Positions 22,096-32,565 of a DNA stretch of 64,000 bases are shown here, piece by piece. Origin of the DNA: Colocasia esculenta (taxonomy: Eukaryota > Streptophyta > Magnoliopsida > Alismatales > Araceae). The DNA is taken from contig CM024757.1 in NCBI GenBank assembly GCA_014218235.1, positions 145,093,371 to 145,157,370 of the forward strand, given 5' to 3'. Below the pieces are notes generated by a model. It saw only the letters and a list, made by a program, of their open reading frames with translations. It made no database searches and had not been told where the DNA came from. Position 1 is the stretch's first letter. Every line of letters starts with the position of its first letter. The position numbers were made by a program, and so were the translations under genes.

Positions 22096-23102
22096 GTCCG
22101 GAAATTTTTAAATTCTTACTCTTTATATGGCCTTTATCCTTTATCTTGTGCTTCAAGTTATTTTGCAGACATTTTTAAGCACAGGCTGCGCTTAAATTTC
22201 GGAACGCTCATGCGACCTTGAGCGTTACAAGTATGTCTAACATAGGACCCCACCAGAGGCGAATAACTTGACGACCGTGAACCCTGACTTCCCCTTCACC
22301 AAAAACCATGATGGTTTGCGATCTCTCAGTTATTCGTATGGCCTTTAGAATTTTCCTCTGGTGCTAACTTGCATTTTAGATAGGCAACCCACACCAGCAT
22401 GCATCTTCACTGCTAACTTTCTCTTACTAACACTAAAAAAAAATGGTGATTTTCCTCGATCATATGATTGCTCCATGGCTCCCCCAGCTCAGGTAGCCTA
22501 CTGGGTTCGCCCCTCGTGACTAATCGGCCCTTTGTTCCCCCTTCGTGAACTTGTCCCACCGTGCTTTTCACAAATGATTATTCCAGCCTTATTGAGTTCA
22601 TTTGAGCCTTCGCCAGTCGCGAGCTTAATTCCGGACTTCAGGATTTCCAAGCATGTGATTCCAGCTAGACTCTTTTGATAATCCTTTGAGAGATCAACCA
22701 ACTCCTTGTCTCCATGACCTCCTAAATTCGGGACCGACGTCCTGATTAGGCCAGTGAGCCCACGAGCTCCGGTTATGAGACCCTCCTGATTCAACCGTCA
22801 TATTACAACTCCTTTGACTCAGACACACCAGAAACTAGTCAAAGTCCAATACGGCCATGCTAGGGACCCTGCCATTGGGTTGCAGTTGTAGTTACATGGG
22901 TAGATCACCCTTTTCTTACCCCTATTTTTTCTCTTAGACGATACGTCATCTGTTTCTAGCCTGACTCTTTCGTTTGGTTTGCTAGAACTCCTATCCTCGG
23001 AGATGGCCCTTCCATTAAATCTCCGCGTCCTTTGTTTACCGAGACACCAACCTTTCAGTCCGCTCTGCTCCCTTGCAAGACCGGATGTCTCGGAGGGGCA
23101 TT
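22096..23102 (+). other. 3' internal region and polypurine tract of element B
   Basis: No gene. Contains the block CTGACTTCCCCTTCACC / CAAAAACC also seen in A (6735-6765) and O. It ends in the purine-rich GGAGGGGCATT (23092-23102) next to the 3' LTR, the plus-strand primer. Confidence 0.7.
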
Positions 23103-24354
23103 TGTAGACGCGCGATTTAGCCCATCTCCCGCAAGGCTCTTTGGCCCATTAAGCCTCGTTTGACCATTTGTTGACCAGCCTCGGATCCCATGTAGACGGC
23201 AGCATCGATGGCCGCTGACTACTGGTTGGTGGCAAGACCCCTGGATGCGGACCCATACAGACGTCCACATCCCTGGACGCCTGCATGCGGTTGGCGGCCT
23301 GATCCCTGGACGTCAACAAGGTTTACCTGGTCTGCGCAACTACCCCGAGATTCCAGCCCACTTGCACCTTTCCCTCGGCCATGCAATGCATGTAGCCGTT
23401 CCCAACAGGCATATGGGCCACCTAGGCACCCCATTGACCCAGTAAAAATCCTACTTGGCCTTTCCCGATTGGTTGGACCTTTAATGCATGGATTGCCAAG
23501 TGTGCAAGTGTGTGTCTTCACACTTAGGCATCCAAGGCTCTCAACCCCGAGCTCCACTGTCTATATAACCTCCCTTTGAGCCCTCTGAACCAGGGGGGAG
23601 AGGCTGGACGTCCATATGCTGAAGCTTTGAGAGAGGAGAGAAAAAATCTTACCCAACCTTCCATCACTCATCCTCTTCACTCTCTCCACACTTGGGACGT
23701 CCAGGAAGCTTGCTTTGGAGCTGGAGGAGTCCTTGCAAGGAGCTACAACATCAACAACGAGGATCTACACCTCCTTCCCTCTCTCTTCTCTTACTTACTT
23801 TTTAGCTAGTTTGCATGTTGCACACACCTTCCCACTCACCCTAGGCACGTAGGTCACCTTCCTACACACCTAGAAAGGGGTTTCCCAACCAAAAACAGAG
23901 GGAAGAAGGGTGGTCATAGCATTTGGCCACCCCTCTTCTCAAGTCCGCAACCGGTACGGGACTTTCCTTTTGGGTCTTTCATACTTCGTTTTGAGCATTT
24001 ACCACACTCCCTAGAGTCTAATAGAGTCTTTGTTTTGGCAGGAATGACCCGCAGAAGACTACGGAGCTCTTCTCCTTTGGCCGGCCGGAGGAGGAGAAGT
24101 TGAAGTCCCACCATCACCCGCAACGCGAGGCCACTGCACCGACGTGATCACAGCAACCCCTTGGGCACAGGTAAGGCCCTGGCGATCACCAAATCCCCTC
24201 CGTTTCGCTTGTTTGCTTCGTTTTCCTTCTAGTCAACTCAGTCAACCAGAGGGTCAACGTGGTCAACCGGCGACCCCTTCATCGCCAACGAGAGTCCGGC
24301 GGCGTTCGCAAGCATCCGAGAGATCCGTGACGGAGCGGAAACGAACCGTCTACA
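23103..24354 (+). repeat. 3' LTR of element B
   Basis: 1252 bp, TGTAGACG ... CGTCTACA. Nearly identical to 6805-8054. TATA box at 23560-23568; word cluster at about 23195-23325. Followed by GCTGG (24355-24359), the right target duplication. Confidence 0.93.
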
Positions 24355-24359
24355 GCTGG

Positions 24360-25104
24360 GTGGTATGACTCAGGGACGATGGATTCTATAGCACGTCGGG
24401 GTTGCGAAGTATCTTGACCCTTGCTCATATTGTCTAGCAATATTATCCTTGAGTATTTGTTATTTTTCTCCCTTTTTGCATTCATTTTACGATTCTTTTA
24501 TTTTAGCCTAGCATGCATCATGCAGGACTTTGAGCTTCATGCTTCATGATTTGTCAAAGCCAGCTTCCCAATGATGTTTTAACTCACATCCTCATTCCCC
24601 AAGACAAGAATTTCATTCCATTCATATTTAAAGTTTTCCTCGAGCTAGCTGCTCGGTCCAGTTTGTGAGTATGGTTCCTATTCAGGATTCCTCTCATCCC
24701 CATTCATTATAACAGTCATCCCTTTACCCCCCGATCCGCTCATTAGTCGTGAATCGATCAAAGGCCAGAGTCGAATCGACCCGCCAAGCAGCCCCAATAC
24801 CCTAATGAACGAAACCTGCACGCTAAAGATAGCCAGGGTACCTCTTGAATCAAGAGGTTGATCATTTCTTTTCTTTTGATCTTTATTCGTCCCAAATTGG
24901 AACCATCCTTGTGTTCTGTCCCTAGCCGTGTTCGAAGTTAGCCGGAGAATTCTCGCTGCTTATTCGTTCAGAATGGGTGTCTCTTTACCTTGGTGCCCGC
25001 TTTTCAACTCATTTCGCTTCATTCCGCTACATCGTCATTTCATGTCATCTTCGCTCCACTATCGCTCCACTCCCTTGCAAAGCAAGAATCAAGGAGGGGC
25101 AATC
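24360..25104 (+). other. 3' internal region of element A, right of the B insertion, with polypurine tract
   Basis: Continues element A. It matches O 50296-50963 (GACGATGGA, TATCCTTGA, TTTTAGCC..AGCAT) and ends in AAGGAGGGGCAATC (25091-25104), the purine tract before the LTR. No gene. Confidence 0.75.
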
Positions 25105-25379
25105 TATAGACACCCATTTCTGACCCATAAGTCGAGCAAATTTCTTGTCATCTCATCGATGCCCCATGTTGACTCATCATCGTCAAGCTGGCTTTCTCCG
25201 ATCATGACATTCTTTTCATCAATTCATCGCCCTAGTGGGGTCTTCTTGGTCAAAATCAATCCTCTTCATCATCGTCTTGTAGCTCTCTGAATCAAGAGTC
25301 TGACATTTCAAACCGCACGTCATTCTGATGGCCGCGCCTGGGGATCGGACACATTGCATGGCCGCATACTGGAAAAGCC

Positions 25380-25565
25380 CTGAAGGCGACAGCCCCCCTG
25401 TCGCGTTCAAGAAGACGACACCTCGATATGTCGCGTTCATAAATAGGCATTTTAATTCCCTGAAAAATCGCCAAAAATGACTTAAAGTCACCTTCCATGT
25501 AAGGAAGGCGACATATCGAGGCGTCGCCACCCTGATAGCGACCAGATGGCCGTCGCGTTCTGGAT
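25380..25565. repeat. GTCGC/GCGAC word cluster in the element A LTR
   Basis: AAGGCGACAG CCCCC CTGTCGCGTTC is a nearly perfect hairpin. Further words: AGACGACACCTCG, ATATGTCGCGTTC, AAGGCGACATATCGAGG, CGTCGCCACC, TAGCGACCAG and CCGTCGCGTTC. More words (GGCGACC, TTGTCGCTTTCC, GCGTCACGTTC) lie at 26225-26345. Confidence 0.88.
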
Positions 25566-26058
25566 CCCATATAGGGAATCCTTTCTGAGCATGACTTGGA
25601 CACATGCCATACATGGTTATTCCCTCTTTTGGTCGTCCAAATCGCGTCCAAATCCCACCAAAACTCGTGGAGACCTTCCTTAAAGCCTCCTTTCCGAGTT
25701 CCAATCGCCGATGCACAGCCATACATACCCAAACTCGGACTCTTGCCCGTTATTCCTCTCACAGCCCTCCAGGAATAATCACCTATAACTATCTCAATAC
25801 ACCATCTTTTGAGGCAAGGCTAGCGTCTGCTTCTTCCCCTGCAAGAGAGCTCGAACTCCGAAGAAGAGAGGTCCCTCCCCAGACGACCAGGAACTGCCCC
25901 CAGGGTGTTTTTTCCCCGGCTGCACTTTCTCTCTCCCTTTCCCTTCATTATTTCTCTTCATTCATGCATGCATAGATCCTTTCTTTTCGTAGATTTGCAT
26001 TAGAACACACACCACCCACCTTCTTTAATCACCCAAAGGAGTTAAAAACCCCACCCAT

Positions 26059-26162
26059 GTGAGTTCTTTTCATGATAGTGCATGTTTACTTATTTTCTCT
26101 AGAATAGATACTACATGCACGAATTTCTAATGGTTTTCTTGATGTTTCCATGACTTTGGCAG
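26059..26162 (+). other. Intron-like segment in the element A LTR (104 bp)
   Basis: Donor CCATGTGAGT and acceptor GACTTTGGCAG in the downstream half of the LTR. LTR C has a segment of exactly the same length in the same place (27945-28048, acceptor TTTTGGCAG). It may be a 5'-UTR intron of the element transcript. Confidence 0.45.
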
Positions 26163-26764
26163 GTGTTTGAAGACAAGGGAAGCGTGAGGCTCTTGCCCCT
26201 TGGTCGGCTGAGGAGCAAGAAGAAAGAACCTGCAACTTCCATCCACTGAAGAAGAAGACGACCACAAGGCTATCGCAACCAAGAAGGCGCTGCTCTTCGC
26301 GTCACGTTCAGGTAAGAGGAAGGCGACCACCATCTTGTCGCTTTCCTAGAAGAAGGTACGCCCTCTTTCTTCTCTTCCTTTTCCAACGTAGTCAGCCGTC
26401 CCTTCATCCATACATCCTTTAGCGACTACTTGGTGGCGATCACGGTACATTTTCCTATCCTTCATACATACACTTTTGGGGAGCACAATCCCGTGATTAC
26501 AGCTAGGACCTCCTTTCCCTTCTCCAAGACTTGTAGAATCTATGCTAGATTGTGAATGCATGTTTGGGGTTGGGGGTAAGGGTTTTCATGTTATGCTTGT
26601 GAGGTTTCATGAGTGTAGATCCTTCATCATGCATGGGTGTGAATAAGGGTGGTTTGTACTTCTACCATGTGTATTGATCATTCTCCATGCTCTCCTCCCC
26701 TTGTGCACACCGGATTTGCCATTTTGGGGTGCTTTTGGAGGTCTTGAGTGAGCACCCAGGCCTC

Positions 26765-26979
26765 TGTCTATGGTCGCGACAAGGTCCTTGTTGCGACCCA
26801 GAACACGACGCAGCCCAAGTCGCCTTCTGGTCTGGTAGCTACACCCTCCCTATCACGTTCTAGTCGTGACAGAGGGTGTGTCACCTTCTGACCCAGATCG
26901 CGACAGGTAGGGTGTCGCATTCTTGTTGCGACCACCACTGCGTCGCCTCCTCTTTGAAAGCGATAGTGACCCTGTCGCC
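26765..26979. repeat. GTCGC/GCGAC word cluster in LTR K
   Basis: GGTCGCGACAAGG TCCTTGTTGCGACC is a hairpin. Also CACGACGCAG, AAGTCGCCTTCTGG, AGTCGTGACAGAGG, TGTGTCACCTTCTG, ATCGCGACAGG, TGTCGCATTC, GTTGCGACC, GCGTCGCC and CCTGTCGCC. Some words have lost CpG (TGTCACC), consistent with deamination. Solo LTR C is inserted in the last word. Confidence 0.88.
26975..26979 (+). repeat. Target site duplication of solo LTR C, left copy (TCGCC)
   Basis: Identical to 28396-28400. Confidence 0.85.
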
Positions 26980-27214
26980 TGTAGACACCCGTTTCTGGCC
27001 TATGTGTTGAACCACATTTCTTGTCATCTTAGTGAGCCCCTAGTTGGTCACTCATCTTGAGCCCACTATTAGCCTTGCTTTGAGCCCATTAAGAAGCCCA
27101 ATTTCATCCCATCCATTATCCTTTTAAAAGAGTCCCTGTGCCTTAATTGCCTATCATTCTCCCATTTGATTGGCCATTTTTTTTAGGATAATCGATTTTC
27201 ATTAATGCGGCATA

Positions 27215-27345
27215 TCGTGGCGACGCGTTCATCTTGTCGCGCCCCCTTTGGCTGTCGTGACAGCCCATACATATCCATGCACGTGGCTTCACGGTCGTGA
27301 CGCCTTCGGCCGTCGCGTTCCTCCAAGTCGCGCCCCTGTGATATG
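27215..27345. repeat. GTCGC word cluster in solo LTR C
   Basis: GTGGCGACGCGTTC, CTTGTCGCGCC, GGCTGTCGTGACAGCC (palindrome), CGGTCGTGACGCC, GGCCGTCGCGTTCC, AAGTCGCGCC and ATGTCACGAC. Same word family as element A. Confidence 0.88.
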
Positions 27346-27944
27346 TCACGACTACAGCCGCAGCAACAGCCTCCGCAACCACCTCCACTTTATCCTCCCA
27401 TGGCCTTATCTCTATCCCATGCAACCTCCCAACCGCCATGACCGCGGTTTTGGGGTTGTGGGAGACTCTAGGTACCCCTTTGGACTCTCCCAATCTGAAA
27501 TTTAATGGCTTTATCCTTTATTTGGGTATTTATCATCTTAAGATGAGATTTTCTCTCTATAACTCTACATAAGCAAGGCCACCTCCTTCAGAGCAAAGGG
27601 GAACCCCGATTTTTACCCCGAAGTGCTGCCGAATTTTTCAGTGATCTGGACTTAGCCCACAGCCCTTCCTCTTCTCTCATTTCCTCACCTCTTCCACCTC
27701 AAGTTATGCCATTTTGCTCATCTACAAGGCTGGGAACGTGAGGAGGGCGATTCCTACTCCATCCAGAGGTTTCTGCACGAGCCAACGATGCATACCACGC
27801 CAGGGAGTCGCCCCACATGGGGCTCTTTCTCTCTTCCCCCTTCTTCTCCTTTCTTCATGCATTTTCTATTCCATTTTCTAGATAGGTTGCATTTTCTTCC
27901 TTTCCCACGTTTCTCATTACCCTAGGGTTTAAAAACCACCCCAG

Positions 27945-28048
27945 GTTCGTTCCCCCCATGCTCCCTCCTTCTCTTTCATTTTTGAATGGATACTATGCTT
28001 AACTCGTTCTAAAAGGGTTTCTTTCATTGTTTTTCATTGTTTTGGCAG
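27945..28048 (+). other. Intron-like segment in solo LTR C (104 bp)
   Basis: Weak donor CAG|GTTCGT and acceptor TTTTGGCAG; equal in length and place to 26059-26162 in the A LTR. Confidence 0.35.
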
Positions 28049-28395
28049 GCACCCAAGCGAAATTTCACGAGGAGCTCTTGTCCTCTGGCTGGCCGGAGGG
28101 CAGGAAGAAGGTCCTTCATCACTTCTCCCGCACTGCAGAGAACACGACGGACGAGGGTGACGCGACAGCCGAGACGCGCCCTACAAGGGTGATGTGACTT
28201 CAGCCCATTGCGACGTAGTTCCACGTCACGATATCAGTAAGTCCTCTTGTTCTCTTTTCCTTTTCCTAGCTTAGTTAGCCCATACTACTTTCATCATTAG
28301 GCAACAAGTTAGGTGGCGATCACATCCTTTTCCCATGCTTCTATATTGAATACATGTTTGCGTGTTTTGGGGGTCACACAATCCCCGTGATTACA

Positions 28396-28400
28396 TCGCC
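28396..28400 (+). repeat. Target site duplication of solo LTR C, right copy (TCGCC)
   Basis: Identical to 26975-26979. Confidence 0.85.
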
Positions 28401-29596
28401 TTCTCAGACAGAGAGAGACTAGCGACTTGTTCGGAGCCCATTCCATTGCGTCTCTATTTTCTTGGCACCTGTGCTGTTCCTAGCACGGTCCTACTCTAGT
28501 TGTTAGCCCGGTACTTGGCACTAGATGACTTGTCACGTTAGAGGTTGTTAACGTTACCTAGGAACCCCCGTCCCCACCCACCAGTTGAGCGAGTTCTCTA
28601 GGCGGCACGCGTGCTTGAGTCATGGACATTGGTAGATGAGGGGAAAATGGTGGGGACAGTGATGTAGAGTCATTTGCAGAGCTCTCTTGGTTGGTCTAGG
28701 ATGCCGAGGTGGTTTGGTTGTTCTTCCGACGTAGATCAACTAGTCCTTCTTACAGCCTCACTCTACGTGGTTCTAGTACCATCTAGAGGAGTCAGGCATA
28801 GGACCGTAGTCTTGACAGACTATGGCAGTTGCATGGTTACTTTTAGTTATGCATTCTCACTTCGATAGGAGGTGGCAGACTCAGATTGGTGGTCGAGGGT
28901 AAGGCATGTGGCGCTTGTGACCAGTTGACTAGTGGTAGTTGTTCTCCATGGCTAGTGTCTTTGTTTAGACAGTTTCCTCTGTCTTTGTTTGCAGACTTGG
29001 GGTTCGTCCCCTTGTTGTGGTTACACGAGTTGCTGGTCTTGACATGTTTAGACCAACGGCCGTATAGTTTACTTTTTGCTTCCGCACTTACTCTGTTAGT
29101 AGAATAGATTATCTTGCTTACTTTCCTTTAAAACATATATATATTCTGCTTGTTAGAACTAGTGAGAGATTGGTAGTCTCTACTGGGCTTCTTTGTGAAG
29201 CTCATTCCCTCCCTTTCAGGTGAGACTTCATAGTGGCACCTTCCATGGCATACAGAGTAGACAAGGCCATAGTAGATGACATCTTCCTTGAGTAGTGTTC
29301 CCCTTTGTGCTTCTTAGTTCTTCACCCTCGGGGTATGCTCCTAAGGGATCTGTTATCCCTTCTTTTTAACACTTGTACTTTGTTACTTGGGACTGTACTA
29401 GACTCGTACTTTGTGGTGGACACTTTCCTTTACTTGTTAGTACATTTTTAGTGCTTGTTGTCATCATTTAATTCCTTTACATATTTGTTAGACTGGTCCA
29501 TTAGCCCTTCTAGGTTTCTGGGCCCATGGGCGGCAGTACCAGTGGTTGGATTCTCGGTGGGAGCCGGGGGTGCGGGCTCTGGGGCCACTACATAGT

Positions 29597-30470
29597 TGTA
29601 TGAATAAATGGGTTGTTCACTAATCGGAATCGATTTAGTCACTAATTGAAAGCACATAAGTCAAGTGTTCACTAATTGATATGAAAAGTGACTCATATTC
29701 AATAATCTTTCAGAGAATAATGTTAATCGGAACAGTACAGACCAAGTATTCACTAATCGATATCTGAGCAACACCAATCAAAATAATATAGAGTAAGTGT
29801 TCACTAATCGGAATGGTGATCACTAATTGATATGATATAACCCTAGATGATAGGTGAACAACACTAATCGAAAGGCAAGTGTTCATTAATCGATATGTTG
29901 TTCATTAGTTGATATGAGGTTCACCAATCGGAATAAATAACACAAATTGATAGAGTGTACGTCAATCGGAGTGTCGTTCAACAATCAAAATGCAATGTCT
30001 TGGCTAATCGGTACATCCATTTAGTCAGTAATTGGAACATGAGGTCTTGACTAATCAGAATATACATTTATTCATCAATCGGTACAATACTTAAGCAATC
30101 GATAAAAGTTAAGTAGTCAGAATATGGGTTAAGCATTAATCGATACGAGTTATATTCTCTAATTAGTATAAAGCTTTTTGTACTTTAATCAGTAGAATAC
30201 TTGAATAGGAATCAATAGACTTCTTAAACACCATTTAGAACACTTTTTTTTTTAAATAAGTGTTTAGTAATTGGTAGAAATCTTTTGTTCTTTAATCGAT
30301 ACACTTAGTCAGCAATCAATATGGACATAGAAAAATTATGAAGCGATAATTTTGGTTTTTATTTCCTGTTGATAGACTTAGGAAAAATGATATTTTAACA
30401 CATAATTTCAAAATTTTTGTTATCACCAAAGTTTATATAGAAAAGGAGATAAAAGGGTCAATAGTTAACA
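29597..30470 (-). mobile_element. Copia-type LTR L (minus orientation), boundaries approximate
   Basis: The right edge (TTTTTGTTATCACCAAAGTT ... AGTTAACA) resembles the start of the H LTR read on the minus strand (TTTTGTTATCACCAAAATA ... TTCAACA). As in H, a dense short-word array lies just inside that edge. I could not find a target duplication, so both ends are uncertain. No gene. Confidence 0.45.
29612..30320. repeat. Array of CTAATCGGAAT / AATTGATATG words
   Basis: About 25-30 interspersed copies over 700 bp of CACTAATCGGAAT, CTAATCGATA, CTAATTGATATG, CAATCGGTAC and similar, spaced irregularly by about 15-30 bp. All derive from a core (T/C)AATCG(G/A)(A/T)A. Many carry TTG in place of TCG. 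The spacing is not a tandem period. Confidence 0.88.
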
Positions 30471-32461
30471 AGGCACGTTTCCAAATATGGCATATTCTAA
30501 ATCGATTTGGGATAGTAAGTGATCAACACTAATCAAATGGTCATCATGTATACACTCCAAGACAATTCTTTGTAAATCAAATTATTATTTTAAGCATAAA
30601 CCGAGCATAAGATGATGAACAAGAGCAATAGAATAATATTTAAGTTAATAACAACTTAATTATGTTGTTAATCCCTTTAGGACATGGTATAGTGATAGTG
30701 GAACACTAATCAAGGGGCTACATGTGATTGGGCTTATGTTTAACGCACTAGGTTAAGTAAAAAGACAGACTTCCGAATGATTGTAAACTCGCATCAGGTG
30801 CAGAGGATGCAGATTACTAGAGTTAAATAGCGACTAAATGTGAATGAAATGGGCAAAAATTGCATCCAGGCAACAAGACGTAGTGCAGGTGAAGTTGACA
30901 TCCACATATATGGACGTCAACCCATCCAGATGTTGGCATCAATATCGATTGATACCAACACAGAGGTTGGCGTCTATGGATGTTGATGCCATGTTCATGG
31001 GAGCAAGACTCCCACACAATACACGTGATCTTTGAAAAACACTTGTAACTCCAAATCATGTGCATTATGGTCAAATGCCTCAACATGAAACTTGTTCTAC
31101 ATAAGACATAGAAGATCTCTACACTTTTTATTGAGGTCAATCTGACCTAGGGTCTGTGAAACACAGTTTCTTGTAGGAAAACCCTAATTCATAGTGTCTA
31201 TACAAAACACTTAATACTCTCAGAACTAGTCCATAAAAATTGGGGGAAATAGTGGGGAAATATTCCTGACACTCCTAAGAATCTATACTCAGGGTTTCAT
31301 GAGGTATGATTGAGAGATGAGGGAGATTCGAAATTAAAAACATACAACTCGTATGAACCCGAAAATCAAAACTTTGAGACTTTAATTCGACTTGTATGTA
31401 GGAGATAAACTGGGGAAAGACATTCAAACATGTTGAGGACATAATGAGTGTCATGTGGACAGATTTAATTAGAGTTTAGCCCGAGAATGCCTAACTTTGA
31501 TTGCTTCCAAGTTCCTACATGTTGAAGTACATGCAAAGGGAAGAAGAACTCCACGAATGTAAGCTTTTGGATCATCCTCCTTGCTCCTAGATGTTCCTCC
31601 CATGTCTAGCAATGAAGAGGGATGCTTAGGGTCAGCTAACGAGGGTTTATGATGCATTTATAGGGCTAGGGTTACTCAATTTCGAGTTATTGTTTCCTAA
31701 ACTCATGGTAGGAGTCCTACCATGACTAGAAATTTTATTGGAGCTATTTCCCCATCAAACCCAACCCTAATAGGAATGTAAGAGAGAGCAGATTCATGCT
31801 CTCATAATGGGCTTAGGTTTAGACACATTTTATAGCCCATTTGATATACTTTTATGCTTAGTTAACCCACTTAATGTGTGGTTAATGGGTTATATGAATT
31901 TTAAATAATAATATCTCATATTTTGGTTCCATTGGGCCTAATGAACAAGATTGGACCCCAAACAATTATTTCATATGAGTTACTTTCATTTGATAATGAG
32001 TTTCGGATGTCATCGTGTTTTATCGCCTTAACTCGTAGCTTATGGTTTCGCTAACCCAAACATATTTGTTTGACCCTACCTTCCTTACTATTATTTGCAA
32101 CCCATTATTTAGTTTGTCAACCTAAATTTTCATGTGATTTCGAATTTGTTTTACACATGTGATAATGGGTTTTACACATTATCGTGTTTTATTGTCATAA
32201 GTATTGTTTAGGATTCTTCTAGCCCTTTCATGTTCTAATTGGTCCAATTTATTTACCCCACACTATATTCTATTATTTAATTCTCAATTATAAATTTTCA
32301 TCTCATTGTATATCAATTTTGCACATATGATAATAGGGTTTTTCATTATCGATTTATTTATCTTTAAACTCGATATTGAATCATTTCTTAATTACTTGTA
32401 AAAAAATTATTTCCTCCTAGTTGTTCTATTTATTGATGATTTAAAATTTTGGGTTGTTACA
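30471..32461 (-). mobile_element. LTR-like region of element M (minus orientation)
   Basis: On the minus strand the sequence before 32461 reads GGAGGA|TGTAACAACCC, the usual junction of a chromovirus 3' LTR, so the LTR runs leftwards from 32461. Its left end is not clear; 30471 is a limit. Contains a word cluster at 30885-31005. No gene: the open frames in it are short and without similarity. Confidence 0.45.
30885..31005. repeat. GACGTC-type word cluster in the M region
   Basis: GTTGACATCCACAT, ATGGACGTCAACC, ATGTTGGCATCAAT, TCGATTGATACCAAC, GTTGGCGTCTATGG and TGTTGATGCC in both orientations; decayed relatives of the words of B, E and F. Confidence 0.75.
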
Positions 32462-32565
32462 TCCTCCAACACTTAAAAGAATTTGGTCCCCAAATTCACA
32501 TGTACTTTATTTACTATCTTCGTAGCATAATCAATGCTTGATCTAATGAACAACTGGCAAAAATC

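Larger units (their letters stand above)
6805..24354 (+). mobile_element. Element B: complete 17.5-kb Tat-type Ty3/gypsy retrotransposon
   Basis: Both LTRs (6805-8054 and 23103-24354), a near-perfect target duplication, a purine tract before the 3' LTR, and gag, protease, RT, RNase H, second RNase H and integrase in gypsy order. The duplicated RNase H places it in the Tat clade. Between integrase and the 3' LTR lie about 7.1 kb with two antisense genes (PMD, DUF7745). Several frameshifts and stops make it non-autonomous now, but integrase is still open. It is inserted in element A. Confidence 0.92.
1..26501 (+). mobile_element. Element A: Tat-type Ty3/gypsy retrotransposon, 5' end outside the window, split by element B
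   Basis: A enters the window within integrase, continues through a non-coding stretch, two antisense genes (PMD and DUF7745 types) and a 3' untranslated part up to 6804, is interrupted by element B (6805-24354), and resumes at 24355 to a purine-rich tract and its 3' LTR (25105-26501). The join is supported by O at 50092-50963, where sequence matching both sides of the break (the block ending GGATAGGCCGTT, then GACGATGGA) is continuous. The Tat assignment rests on integrase similarity to B and on the antisense genes. The 5' LTR, gag and RT are not in the window. Confidence 0.8.
25105..26501 (+). repeat. 3' LTR of element A
   Basis: 1397 bp, starts TATAGACACCC (first G of TG mutated to A) and ends CCGTGATTACA. 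Its start matches the LTR starts of C (26980) and O (50964); its end matches C. Holds GTCGC word clusters and an intron-like segment (26059-26162). Confidence 0.85.
26980..28395 (+). mobile_element. Solo LTR C (Tat lineage, sister of the element A LTR)
   Basis: 1416 bp, TGTAGACACCC ... CCGTGATTACA, flanked by perfect TCGCC duplications. No internal element sequence, so it is the product of LTR-LTR recombination. Aligns with the A LTR at the start (TTTCTGGCC/TTTCTGACC), the intron-like segment, the GAGCTCTT / GGCCGGAG block and the end. Confidence 0.93.
26502..29592 (+). mobile_element. LTR fragment K, chromovirus (Tekay/Del-like), interrupted by solo LTR C
   Basis: Non-coding. The right part matches the LTRs of D and F in order: CAACTAGTCC ... 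CCTCACTCTA, then a C-rich CCCTTTCAGGTGAGA block, then CCCTCGGGGTATGC and TTGTAC (29321-29390; D at 40105-40125). It probably ends at ACTACA (29592), before a primer-site-like AGTTGTAT. The left end lies beyond the A insertion. Its function is that of a promoter/terminator LTR; no gene is seen. Confidence 0.6.

Noticed and set aside
28674..29107. Short plus-strand frames in LTR K
   Set aside because: LTR sequence shared in part with D and F, where the frames are not kept.
29612..30320. CRISPR-like appearance of the word arrays
   Set aside because: Words are short, irregularly spaced and imperfect, inside eukaryotic LTRs; no repeat/spacer regularity and no cas genes.
31160..31700. Possible host promoter or gene in the M region
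   Set aside because: No frame with similarity, and the context is LTR sequence of a minus-strand element.
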